Shown piece after piece: positions 46,433 to 54,037 of a DNA stretch of 64,000 nt. A program made the translations under genes and the position numbers. Positions within the stretch are counted from its first letter, which is position 1. Each line of letters starts with the position of its first letter. Source of the stretch: an uncultured Apibacter sp. (GTDB lineage Bacteria > Bacteroidota > Bacteroidia > Flavobacteriales > Weeksellaceae); assembly GCA_945280365.1 (NCBI GenBank), contig CALYQD010000009.1, positions 37,510 to 101,509 on the forward strand, given 5' to 3'. The notes below the pieces were generated by a model. It was given only the letters and a program-made list of their open reading frames with translations, was not told the DNA's origin and made no database searches.

Positions 46433-48070
46433 ATGATTTTACTCTATAAAAAAAGTTCAGAACCTGAAAATGCTTATAGGAAAGTAAGTGAAGATACTAA
46501 ATTTGCTATTTCTGTTTTACTTCTTAAAGCAGGAATTTCTTATGATTTCATTGCCCAGGATAAGGAAGGAATCTACTGGAGCTTATTTGACCAGAAAAAC
46601 AAACCAGTATATCAGGATGTATATAAAAAAGGAACTCCTGCAAAACTTATCGTATCTTCCCAGTTTGCAGGAAAAACCACCGTATACCTTACTGCAAGGA
46701 GTGGCATGGAAATAAAAGGAGTACTGATTGCTACCCAGTCAGAGAAATTAATCAGGGAATCTTCCTGGACTAAAAATGCAGGAAAGGAAAACATTAAAAA
46801 TATAAAGGATGCAGCAGCTTATGGGGATTTGCTTACCTTGCATATGGTAACCTGGGGATTAAATGGAGAATGGGTTACTGTGGAAATACGCGAATATGTA
46901 GATGATAAGAGCTATAATTATGTAGCAGAATACCATACAGAAGTACTCAATGGAGAAATAACCTTACCTATTTTAGATTCTTCCTTTTGGCATGGAAAAA
47001 GAAAAACAGGGAGTTATTATGCTATGGTAAAACTCAAAGGAAAGAAGGAGTATATTTTGGATTCCGGTTACCGAAATTACCATGCTAATTACCTACACAT
47101 GGAAGACAGAGTAGTCTTTCCTAAACCAAAAATTAACATTCCTAAAAATAAAACAGCTACTACTGTTTCTATTCCTAATAAAAAGAATCCTCCAGGGAAA
47201 AAGAAATATGTTTTTTATTATAAGGGAACTAAAAATTGGGGGAAACTTCAAAAACAGGATGAAAAGGGAAATCTGGATTTTTCAGCTATAAATTCCAAAG
47301 TCACAGAAGAAGAACTGAAAGCCAATTTAAATGCTATAGGAAGGCAAAATGTGGAAATATTGAAAGGATATGGAGAGAAATGGATAAAATGGTTTTATGA
47401 ATATGCAGCAGGAACACGTCAGGTACTTTCTGATGATGATGACATAGAAAATAAGGTGGTAAATAATTTTTACACAGGCAGATTATCTAAGCTTAGTTTT
47501 GATGAAAACAGTAAGCAATCTCAAAAACTACATACCTATCCATATTTTCAGGAATACTTTAAAAATTATCTGGAAGTAATAAAAATTCTTTTAAAAGAAA
47601 AGACTATTAAAGAAAAAGATGGGAAAGAGATTGCAGATATTTTTATAAAACAATTAAATTTAAATGATTTTAAACCTAATTTCAGTATAATATCTGATAT
47701 TTACAGTTATGATTATTATGGCTTTATGGGAGGTACACAAACTATAAAAGTAGACTTGGAGATAGAAGAACAGTTTCCCAATACCTATAAAGTAAAAACC
47801 AAGATGTATATTGGAGATTGGTATGGAGCAGACTGGGGAGATATTAATGGAGGTAGCTTACAGGATTTTATCAGCCAGTGTGAGATAGACTGGTCAAACC
47901 CTGTAGAATCTTTAAAAAGAATTAAAGACTTTGGCAAGAATTATTTTAAAAAACATATTAAGGGAGATACTCCGAGTTTAAATGCTTTTTTCTGGTTGCA
48001 GCATTATTATGGATGCCATCCTTTTGAAAGTGAAATTATTTATCAGGACACTAATTATATTACATTATGA
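46433..48070 (+). CDS. Putative type VI effector with novel-looking C-terminal domain
   Basis: 545 residues with no signal peptide. The N-terminal ~215 residues are beta-rich (for example VYQDVYKKGTPAKLIVSSQF, then SSFWHGKRKTGSYYAMVKLK), like a type VI trafficking or jelly-roll module; a Pro/Lys linker follows at about 230-265. The C-terminal ~150 residues contain YYGFMGGTQTIKVDLEIEEQ, then KMYIGDWYGADWGDINGG and FFWLQHYYGCHPF. These recall DUF3289-type toxins (GTQ, D-FG-D, LQH, PF pattern), from memory and weakly. No catalytic set is proved. Its stop overlaps the next lipoprotein ATG by 4 bp; it lies next to four lipoprotein genes. Confidence 0.7.
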   Translation: MILLYKKSSEPENAYRKVSEDTKFAISVLLLKAGISYDFIAQDKEGIYWSLFDQKNKPVYQDVYKKGTPAKLIVSSQFAGKTTVYLTARSGMEIKGVLIATQSEKLIRESSWTKNAGKENIKNIKDAAAYGDLLTLHMVTWGLNGEWVTVEIREYVDDKSYNYVAEYHTEVLNGEITLPILDSSFWHGKRKTGSYYAMVKLKGKKEYILDSGYRNYHANYLHMEDRVVFPKPKINIPKNKTATTVSIPNKKNPPGKKKYVFYYKGTKNWGKLQKQDEKGNLDFSAINSKVTEEELKANLNAIGRQNVEILKGYGEKWIKWFYEYAAGTRQVLSDDDDIENKVVNNFYTGRLSKLSFDENSKQSQKLHTYPYFQEYFKNYLEVIKILLKEKTIKEKDGKEIADIFIKQLNLNDFKPNFSIISDIYSYDYYGFMGGTQTIKVDLEIEEQFPNTYKVKTKMYIGDWYGADWGDINGGSLQDFISQCEIDWSNPVESLKRIKDFGKNYFKKHIKGDTPSLNAFFWLQHYYGCHPFESEIIYQDTNYITL

Positions 48071-48660
48071 TTATGAGAAAATTTAGATATTTCTTACTTC
48101 TTACCTCTTACTTTTTACTTCTCATGAGTTGTAAAAATAATCACGCAATAGATAATAGGGAAATAAATAAAAAGTCTGAAATAATTCATTTACAAGATAC
48201 TTATTATTATAAGTATTATTTATTTGAAAATTTTCAAGAGAATGAACAAGATATAAAATATTTAATTGATTTTTTAAAAAAAACAACTGGAGATAAGTGG
48301 GTTCTTACTAATATTAATGGAGTTGAGTTTGAAGATAATTATGCAATATTAGATGTAGCTCACCAAAGGTTTTCAATAAATAATAATCTAAATAAATTCT
48401 ATTATATAAAAGTCAATTTCTTAGAAAGCACACCTATTCATTTCACTACAAAAGAAACAGAAAATCAGACAGATTTAACAGCAGATTTTGAAACTTTAAC
48501 TGTAAATACAGTACAGAATTTTTTAGACTATGCTGAAAAAGATGAAGCTAAAAAAGACATTGAAACCTATACCTATATTTTATATAATAAAAGTAGCCAG
48601 GAAAAAATGAAATTAATATACCATGAATATGGGAACTGGTTTGAGGTGGAGGTTTTTTAA
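48067..48660 (+). CDS. Candidate immunity lipoprotein, paralogue 1
   Basis: 197 residues with signal peptide ending LLLMSC (lipobox). ATG overlaps the effector stop (ATGA), so it is coupled to it. C-terminal half shared with two downstream paralogues: NQTDLTADFETLTVNTVQNF, then YAEKDEAKKDIETYTYI and KMKLIYHEYGNWFEVEVF. The N-terminal halves differ, suggesting a specificity region at 20-120 and a constant region from 130. A lipoprotein partner points to a toxin that acts in the periplasm or on the envelope. Confidence 0.78.
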   Translation: MIMRKFRYFLLLTSYFLLLMSCKNNHAIDNREINKKSEIIHLQDTYYYKYYLFENFQENEQDIKYLIDFLKKTTGDKWVLTNINGVEFEDNYAILDVAHQRFSINNNLNKFYYIKVNFLESTPIHFTTKETENQTDLTADFETLTVNTVQNFLDYAEKDEAKKDIETYTYILYNKSSQEKMKLIYHEYGNWFEVEVF

Positions 48661-48766
48661 AAGCACCAAGTTTAAATGCTTTTTCTGGTTGCAACATTAT
48701 TATGGATATCAACCGTTTGAAACTGAAATTTATTATAAATCTATTGATTATATTGACTTATGAAAA
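48616..48766 (+). repeat. Perfect 151-bp direct repeat, copy 1
   Basis: Identical to 49303-49453 (offset 687). It spans the end of one lipoprotein gene, the effector tail stub and the first bases of the next lipoprotein gene. Confidence 0.9.
48661..48762 (+). pseudogene. Effector 3' end stub, copy 1
   Basis: The frame ending at 48762-48763 encodes STKFKCFFWLQHYYGYQPFE then TEIYYKSIDYIDL and a TGA that overlaps the next gene's ATG. This is a diverged copy of the last ~31 codons of the effector at 46433-48070 (FFWLQHYYGCHPFESEIIYQ). It has no start, so it is a leftover. Confidence 0.82.
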
Positions 48767-49347
48767 TACTTCGAATAATTTATACAATAATATTATTATC
48801 GTTAATTAGTTGTCATACGAAAAAAACAACAGAAATAATTTACTATAGTAAATCCTTCTATGATACTTATTTTTTCTTATATCCAGATTTTAAGAATAAT
48901 GAAAATTCTATAAAAAAAATTTTTAAAGTAGCTGATTCGTCTTCTATAAATTTAAGTATTTTAAAAGATAAGAATGCAATCACAATGGTAGGTTCTGATA
49001 GTACTAATATAGATATTGATTATTCTAAATCTATAGTTTTTAACTTTACTAAACAACATAAACTAAAATATAAGTGGATAAAAATATTTGATAAGAACAA
49101 TACTTTTTTAGAGAGTGCTATTATTAATTTTACTACAAAAGAAACAGATAATCAGACAGATTTAACCGCAGATTTTGAAACTTTAACTGTAAATACCGTA
49201 CAGAATTTTTTAGATTATGCAAAGCAAGATGAAACTAAAAAAGAGAATGAAACCTACACTTACATGCTGTTCAATAAAAATAATCAGGAGAAAATGAAAT
49301 TGATATACCATGAATATGGGAACTGGTTTGAGGTGGAGGTTTTTTAA
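48760..49347 (+). CDS. Candidate immunity lipoprotein, paralogue 2
   Basis: 195 residues; signal LLSLISC lipobox (Cys 18). The N-terminal part (about 20-110) differs from paralogues 1 and 3 (KSFYDTYFFLYPDFKNNENS), and the C-terminal ~70 residues are nearly identical (NQTDLTADFETLTVNTVQNF). Its ATG overlaps the TGA of an effector tail stub, retaining the coupled arrangement seen at the intact effector. Probably an orphan immunity gene for a now-lost effector variant. Confidence 0.78.
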   Translation: MKILRIIYTIILLSLISCHTKKTTEIIYYSKSFYDTYFFLYPDFKNNENSIKKIFKVADSSSINLSILKDKNAITMVGSDSTNIDIDYSKSIVFNFTKQHKLKYKWIKIFDKNNTFLESAIINFTTKETDNQTDLTADFETLTVNTVQNFLDYAKQDETKKENETYTYMLFNKNNQEKMKLIYHEYGNWFEVEVF

Positions 49348-49453
49348 AAGCACCAAGTTTAAATGCTTTTTCTGGTTGCAACATTATTATGGATATCAAC
49401 CGTTTGAAACTGAAATTTATTATAAATCTATTGATTATATTGACTTATGAAAA
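49303..49453 (+). repeat. Perfect 151-bp direct repeat, copy 2
   Basis: Identical to 48616-48766. The unit between the two repeats is 687 bp, one tail stub plus one lipoprotein gene. Confidence 0.9.
49348..49449 (+). pseudogene. Effector 3' end stub, copy 2
   Basis: Same tail as copy 1 (KCFFWLQHYYGYQPFE), identical at the nucleotide level, directly before the third lipoprotein gene. Ends with a TGA that overlaps its ATG. Confidence 0.82.
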
Positions 49454-50049
49454 AATTTAAATATTTCTTACTTTTAGCTTCATACTTTTTACTTCTTATT
49501 AATTGTAAAAACAATAACCATGTAACAGAAAATAAAATTGAATTTGACAAATCTCCCAAAATTGAATTTTTAACTCAAAATTATTATGCTAAGTTTTATG
49601 TAATAAATAATTATAAAGATAATGAGGATTGCATAAAATATATATTTGATTTTGCAGAAAATAATTCTAATCGTCTTCAAATTTTAACAGATAAAAATAT
49701 TTTTAAATTTGAGGATGGAACAGCTTTTCTGGAGGACAATGCTAAACAAAGATTTTCTTTTAGTAGAAATGGTGACAATTTTAGGAATAAATATATAAAA
49801 GTTAATTTTTTAGAAAATATACCTGTTCATTTTACTATAAAAGAAACAGGTAATCAGACAGATTTAACCGCAGATTTTGAAACTTTAACAGTAAATGCAG
49901 TAAAGAATTTTTTAGACTATGCTGAAAAAGATGAAGCTAAAAAAGAGAATGAAACCTATACTTATATTCTACTCAATAAAAATAACAAAGAAAAAATGAA
50001 ACTGATTTATCATGAGTATGGAGAATGGTTTGAGGTGGAAATTAAATAA
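49447..50049 (+). CDS. Candidate immunity lipoprotein, paralogue 3
   Basis: 200 residues; signal YFLLLINC lipobox. The C-terminal part is shared with paralogues 1 and 2 (NQTDLTADFETLTVNAVKNF, then MKLIYHEYGEWFEVEIK). The N-terminal half is again different but has the same outline (KNIFKFEDGTAFLEDNAKQR). It is preceded by an effector tail stub. Confidence 0.78.
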   Translation: MKKFKYFLLLASYFLLLINCKNNNHVTENKIEFDKSPKIEFLTQNYYAKFYVINNYKDNEDCIKYIFDFAENNSNRLQILTDKNIFKFEDGTAFLEDNAKQRFSFSRNGDNFRNKYIKVNFLENIPVHFTIKETGNQTDLTADFETLTVNAVKNFLDYAEKDEAKKENETYTYILLNKNNKEKMKLIYHEYGEWFEVEIK

Positions 50050-50052
50050 CGT

Positions 50053-50517
50053 ATGTGGCTTTTTGATAATATACAGTATAAATTTGTATTTCTAATTCTT
50101 TATATAATCCTTGTTGTATGGTTATTTAAGAAGAAATATAAAAGTTGTGCATGGATTCTTGTTGTAACTCCTTTTATCCTGTCATTAATTTTTGGATTAT
50201 TAATTTACTTACTATTCTTTGTAGATTTTTATAATAGTTCAGATGCCAGAGATAATTTAAAGAAAATAGGATTTCAGCTAGAGGATAAAATTATAGTAGC
50301 AGATAAAGAACATTTAGTCAGCTTTTTAGATGAAAGCAGAAGAGCTAAATTTGTAATTACAAAAGCTGATAAAAAGAGAATGATTACTACCATTAAAAAT
50401 TCTCCGTATTTTAATAAAGGAATAAAAAGTAATTCTGATACCTTAGAAGATCGTGGATCTTCATCGCATTTTTCTATTACAGATTCCATATTCAGCAGGG
50501 AGTATTATAGAAGATAA
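50053..50517 (+). CDS. Small membrane protein, candidate immunity protein
   Basis: 154 residues. Two membrane helices at the N-terminus (KFVFLILYIILVVWLF; AWILVVTPFILSLIFGLLIY), then a charged domain of ~85 residues that ends SITDSIFSREYYRR. The position between lipoprotein immunity genes and a toxin tail suggests immunity to a membrane- or periplasm-active toxin. The 3' end overlaps the next ORF by 65 bp in another frame, and the C-terminus may be a recombination joint. Confidence 0.55.
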   Translation: MWLFDNIQYKFVFLILYIILVVWLFKKKYKSCAWILVVTPFILSLIFGLLIYLLFFVDFYNSSDARDNLKKIGFQLEDKIIVADKEHLVSFLDESRRAKFVITKADKKRMITTIKNSPYFNKGIKSNSDTLEDRGSSSHFSITDSIFSREYYRR

Positions 50518-50842
50518 TTATGCTGATTTACAGAATAATATAATAGGAAGAGAAATAGAATCTCAATACCCAAATGCGCCTATGAATGAACTGGCTGATA
50601 AAGTTTTAGACTATTACTATGAAAATGGATTATGGGAAGCGAAAAAAACAGGAGATGGAATGTGGCAAGCTATACAAATTCAATTACCTAAAGAACAATA
50701 TGATGAGCTTAAACAGGCTGTAGGCATTATGAATCGTTATGGATATTTTGAAAATACTTTTGATTATATTTTAAAGAGGTTAGGTGTTAGCGAAGAAGAT
50801 ATAGATTGGTTCAAAACAATACCTAAAGCCAAAAATTATTAG
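50453..50842 (+). pseudogene. Truncated toxin C-terminus (DUF6973-like)
   Basis: Reads from a GTG but has no proper N-terminus. Pieces ADLQNNIIGREIESQYPNA, then MNELADKVLDYYYENGLWEA recall the D-L-x-N-N-x-x-G-R and LADxVLxxLxxG pattern at the end of DUF6973-type polymorphic toxins (from memory). The rest (YFENTFDYILKRLGVSEEDI) is the end of the original protein. A lipoprotein gene starts 4 bp after its stop, as expected for a toxin followed by immunity. So this is a decayed effector tail. Confidence 0.5.
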
Positions 50843-50845
50843 TTT

Positions 50846-51337
50846 ATGAAAAAAATCATACTATTACAAGCTATGTTATTATCATTAATAAGTTGTAATA
50901 AAACTCCATTAAAAAAAACAGCAGATTATATAAAAGAAAATCACTCAAAAACTGTGATTTTATCAGATTTCACTAATTTTAAATGGGATGAAACTTGGTT
51001 AATTAGTGGAAGTATAGGTGGAGATTATATCAAATTAATGAAAGAACAAAATATTAATGTCAAAAAAATAGAAAATTCTAAAAATACGGAATATGGAATA
51101 AGCAAAGATTATTTTAATACTATAGTGTATGTATATAATAAAGAAGTTGTTTATTATGAGTTTTCCCCAGATACCAGAGAAATTTTTTCCTTAGCTCCAG
51201 AACAGCCATCTGCACTTTTAGATTTTAAAATCTCAAGGGGGCAGATTATAGTTCTTTCTAAGGATAATTCTATATGTAATGTAGAAGATGGGGAATTAGT
51301 TCCAATTAATCCTATTAAAATATATCAAATAGAATGA
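50846..51337 (+). CDS. Lipoprotein, candidate immunity protein (second family)
   Basis: 163 residues; lipobox LLSLISC (Cys 17). Mature part starts KTPLKKTADYIKENHSKTVI, then LSDFTNFKWDETWLISGS. Different family from the 48-50 kb paralogues; the next gene (51351) is a diverged, broken paralogue. It follows a decayed toxin tail by 4 bp. Confidence 0.68.
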   Translation: MKKIILLQAMLLSLISCNKTPLKKTADYIKENHSKTVILSDFTNFKWDETWLISGSIGGDYIKLMKEQNINVKKIENSKNTEYGISKDYFNTIVYVYNKEVVYYEFSPDTREIFSLAPEQPSALLDFKISRGQIIVLSKDNSICNVEDGELVPINPIKIYQIE

Positions 51338-51350
51338 TATTTAATATAAG

Positions 51351-51790
51351 ATGAATAGAAATTTAATAATATCTATTTTAACAATTTTTCTTTTATTCAA
51401 TTGTAAGAAATCTGTTGCAGAAAAAATAGAAACTTTTATTGATAAAAATAATACAGATGTTTTAATTTTTTCAAAGTTTACCGATTTTGAATGGGATTAT
51501 TTATGGATTACTACGACAAGGGATATAGAAACAGTAAAGTCAACAATGCAAGAGAAAAATATAGATTTTAGCTATTTAGAAAAGTCAGATATATTGAAAA
51601 AACGGAATCATGGACTCAAATAATGATTTTTACTACTAAAAATAAAGATAGAATGAATGATTCTGGGAGTTTTGAGCATGTTGAAACTACATATTCAGAT
51701 AAGGGAGATTATCTTTTAGTACAGATGAGGTTCAGAGTTAAGAATGCTTTTGGAATAAACCTAATTTTAAGAACAATAAAGATTGTATAA
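51351..51790 (+). pseudogene. Broken paralogue of the 50846 lipoprotein, ending in another fragment
   Basis: Begins with a lipobox signal (LTIFLLFNC) and matches the neighbour (EKIETFIDKNNTDVLIFSKF, then TDFEWDYLWIT). The frame breaks after DILKK in an A6 run near 51600; shifted by one it continues TESWTQIMIFTTKNKDRMND, then EHVETTYSDKGDYLLVQMRF. From about 51767, in another frame, PNFKNNKDCIKEIFKVA is a fragment of the 48760 lipoprotein family. So two immunity remnants are joined here and run into an integrase scrap. Confidence 0.65.
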
Positions 51791-51811
51791 AAGAAATTTT
51801 TAAAGTCGCAA

Positions 51812-51935
51812 ATATGTTTATATTTTGTTGTTATACTGAATTAACTTATCAAGAAATGAGTATCTTAGATTTCAAGCATATAAAAAAAGGCTTTGATGGC
51901 AATAAGTGGATTAAAATGTACAATTTCTTTCATAA
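51812..51935 (+). pseudogene. Integrase fragment (third copy of the catalytic segment)
   Basis: About 120 bp nearly identical to the integrase at 34674-34790: MFIFCCYTELTYQEMSILDF, then HIKKGFDGNKWIKMYN. It sits exactly between the two convergent effector modules, joined in frame to a lipoprotein fragment. Confidence 0.72.
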
Positions 51936-52053
51936 CGAAAAATTATTACATATTGGTTTACTCAAATCTTTAATATGTTTTTACTTTAAATTTTTTAAAA
52001 GGTTAGCAATTTCATTATCATTCCTATAGTATAAAAAATAAAACTCATGTATT

Positions 52054-52242
52054 TTATCTATTCTTTTTTCTCAAATACTCCTGATATAATTTTTCTTCCA
52101 GTATTTTCCATTCTTCTTCTGTATAGTATTTCCCTTTATAAATTTTATAAGGTTGATTTTTGGGAATAGAGTCAACAGAAGGAGGAATTATATTTTTTAT
52201 TTCTTTTTGTTCAGAACTATCTAATTTGGCAATTATTACTTT
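52054..52242 (-). pseudogene. In-frame downstream extension of the 52243 gene, after a stop
   Basis: After the TAA at 52243-52245 the same frame stays open for 62 codons (KVIIAKLDSSEQKEIKNIIP, then YKIYKGKYYTEEEWKILEEK) to a TAA at 52054-52056. There is no start codon within it. Either the upstream gene was once longer (about 178 residues) or two genes were fused. Confidence 0.45.
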
Positions 52243-52590
52243 TTAAATTCCTAATTTATCATCTAAACTTTCATTCATTATATCTACTTTTATCATCCCT
52301 GCAAACTGCACTACTTCATTAAGTTCATATACCCGCTTTATCATCTCTATACATTCATCATAATCTGCATATTTCTGATAATTGATAAAATCAGGTGGCT
52401 TGGGAATATCTACCAACCATTTATCCTGACTTATCCAAGCAAACTGAATACATCTTTCTTCGGAATCTTCTATTCCGAAAAATGTTCCTTCAACATCTGT
52501 CAAATAATAAAATTCTTCTAATGCTTCTTCTAAATCTAAATCATCATCTACACTATTGTCAAGTTCTGGGTCAAATGAAAATATTTTCAT
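52243..52590 (-). CDS. Acidic cytosolic protein, candidate immunity protein
   Basis: 115 residues; no signal peptide. Acidic N-terminus (DPELDNSVDDDLDLEEALEE), then FYYLTDVEGTFFGIEDSEER and ISQDKWLVDIPKP. It begins 3 bp after the HEAT-repeat gene, at the end of the leftward effector operon. Acidic small proteins of this kind often bind nuclease toxins, but this is inferred from place and charge. Confidence 0.6.
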   Translation of the reverse strand: MKIFSFDPELDNSVDDDLDLEEALEEFYYLTDVEGTFFGIEDSEERCIQFAWISQDKWLVDIPKPPDFINYQKYADYDECIEMIKRVYELNEVVQFAGMIKVDIMNESLDDKLGI

Positions 52591-52593
52591 ATT

Positions 52594-53289
52594 TTAACTT
52601 AAAAATTTATTTATTGCTTTTATTGCTTTAGGTTTAGCTATATCTAAATTCCCTATCATCCCTTCTGTCATGGATTCTCTAATTCCTAGTTTGGTTTTTA
52701 GTAAATCCTGAACACAGGCAATTATAGCTTTTGCTACTTCCACATCTTCTTCTGTATTCAAAGCATTCCAATAAGCTAAAATTATTTTCTTTTTAAGTTT
52801 AGCATGATTAAAAAAGATTTGTCTTAATGCTGTAGCGGCATAAAGTCTTAATTGAGGTTCATCATTTTTCATCATCTCTTTTTCTAGAACAGGTATATCT
52901 TCGCTATTCCCCAGCCAGCCAATAACAATTATTCCATAATATTGTTGTTTGTAATTCTTACTTTTAAGAAATTCTAAAGCAATGGGTTTAACTTCCTGAC
53001 ATTCCATTACTCCCAAAATAAATAAGGCTTCTGCTTTTAAATCTGGGTCTTTTTCTGTATGTATTTTCTCTAATAAAAATTCTTTTCCTGCTTCTCCATG
53101 TTCATCGAAAATTCCTCTAACATCATAGAATAAATCCAAATTATCCTGGTTTTTTAGTATATTATAATGGAATTCTAATGTATTTACATCATTTAATTTT
53201 GAAAGTTCTCTTGAAAAATTTATACTTTTTACACCATCATATTCTTTTTGTAATTCTGTATATGTTTTTTTTAATTCTTTTAAAATCAT
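52594..53289 (-). CDS. HEAT-repeat protein, candidate immunity protein, paralogue 2
   Basis: 231 residues, no signal. HEAT-like helical repeats: DPDLKAEALFILGVMECQEV, then YYGIIVIGWLGNSEDIPVLE and QLRLYAATALRQIFFNH. About 237/231-residue paralogue of the gene at 53324, from the same operon. Cytosolic HEAT-repeat proteins beside nuclease effectors typically bind and neutralise them; duplicated copies may recognise different toxin variants. Confidence 0.72.
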   Translation of the reverse strand: MILKELKKTYTELQKEYDGVKSINFSRELSKLNDVNTLEFHYNILKNQDNLDLFYDVRGIFDEHGEAGKEFLLEKIHTEKDPDLKAEALFILGVMECQEVKPIALEFLKSKNYKQQYYGIIVIGWLGNSEDIPVLEKEMMKNDEPQLRLYAATALRQIFFNHAKLKKKIILAYWNALNTEEDVEVAKAIIACVQDLLKTKLGIRESMTEGMIGNLDIAKPKAIKAINKFLS

Positions 53290-53323
53290 AATTAAAATTA
53301 TTTATAATCCTAGTAGAAAACTT

Positions 53324-54037
53324 TCATTTTAACCCTAATTTTTGTATTACCTTTTCTTTTGCTTTAAATACATCTCCTGTAATAATTCCTTCATCAATTC
53401 TTTCCTGCAATCCAAATTTTCTCTTTAATAAATCTTGTATTGTAATAATTATGGAGCTTAATGTTTCTTCCGAATTTTCATTTACTAAAGCAGAATACAG
53501 ATAAGGCAAAATGTCTTCTTTAGATAATTTATTATCAGACCATAAAGACCTCATAGCTGTTGCTGCATATCCTCTTAATTCATCATCAGATTCATTAATT
53601 AATCTTTCATTAAGGATAGGTAAATCTTCTTTAGTTCCTATCCAGCCTAAAACAATAATACAGCGATAACGAATATCTCTAATTTCAGATTTTATATTAC
53701 TCTTTACATAAGGTAATATTTCAAAAGAACCAATACCCCCTAGCAACTGAATTATATCTCCTTTTAGGGATATATCTTGTTCTGTTTTTAGTTTATCTAA
53801 TAGAAAAGGCTCTATTATCTCTTTAGGTCGTTCCTCAAAAGTTGTTCTAATTTCATAATATAAAACAGCATCATCCTTTATTTTTAATAAAGAATAATGA
53901 AATTCAAGCATTTCTTTATCATTGGAACTTATTAAAAGATTTGATATTTTATGTGTAACTTCAAAAGGTATAAAATCTTCTTTAATTATTAACATTTTAT
54001 CTATAAGACTTTTTACTTCTAATATCTGTTCTTTCAT
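53324..54037 (-). CDS. HEAT-repeat protein, candidate immunity protein, paralogue 1
   Basis: 237 residues. Same plan as the neighbour: repeats DISLKGDIIQLLGGIGSFEI, YRCIIVLGWIGTKEDLPILN and ELRGYAATAMRSLWSDN. Its ATG overlaps the stop of the nuclease effector (ATGA, 54034-54037), so it is the coupled, cognate immunity candidate. Cytosolic location matches a DNase toxin. Confidence 0.78.
   Translation of the reverse strand: MKEQILEVKSLIDKMLIIKEDFIPFEVTHKISNLLISSNDKEMLEFHYSLLKIKDDAVLYYEIRTTFEERPKEIIEPFLLDKLKTEQDISLKGDIIQLLGGIGSFEILPYVKSNIKSEIRDIRYRCIIVLGWIGTKEDLPILNERLINESDDELRGYAATAMRSLWSDNKLSKEDILPYLYSALVNENSEETLSSIIITIQDLLKRKFGLQERIDEGIITGDVFKAKEKVIQKLGLK

Noticed and set aside
48067..50049. 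Simple triplication of one gene
   Set aside because: The N-terminal halves of the three lipoproteins differ strongly while the C-terminal parts and stubs are near-identical, so the copies are variants brought together rather than a plain triplication.
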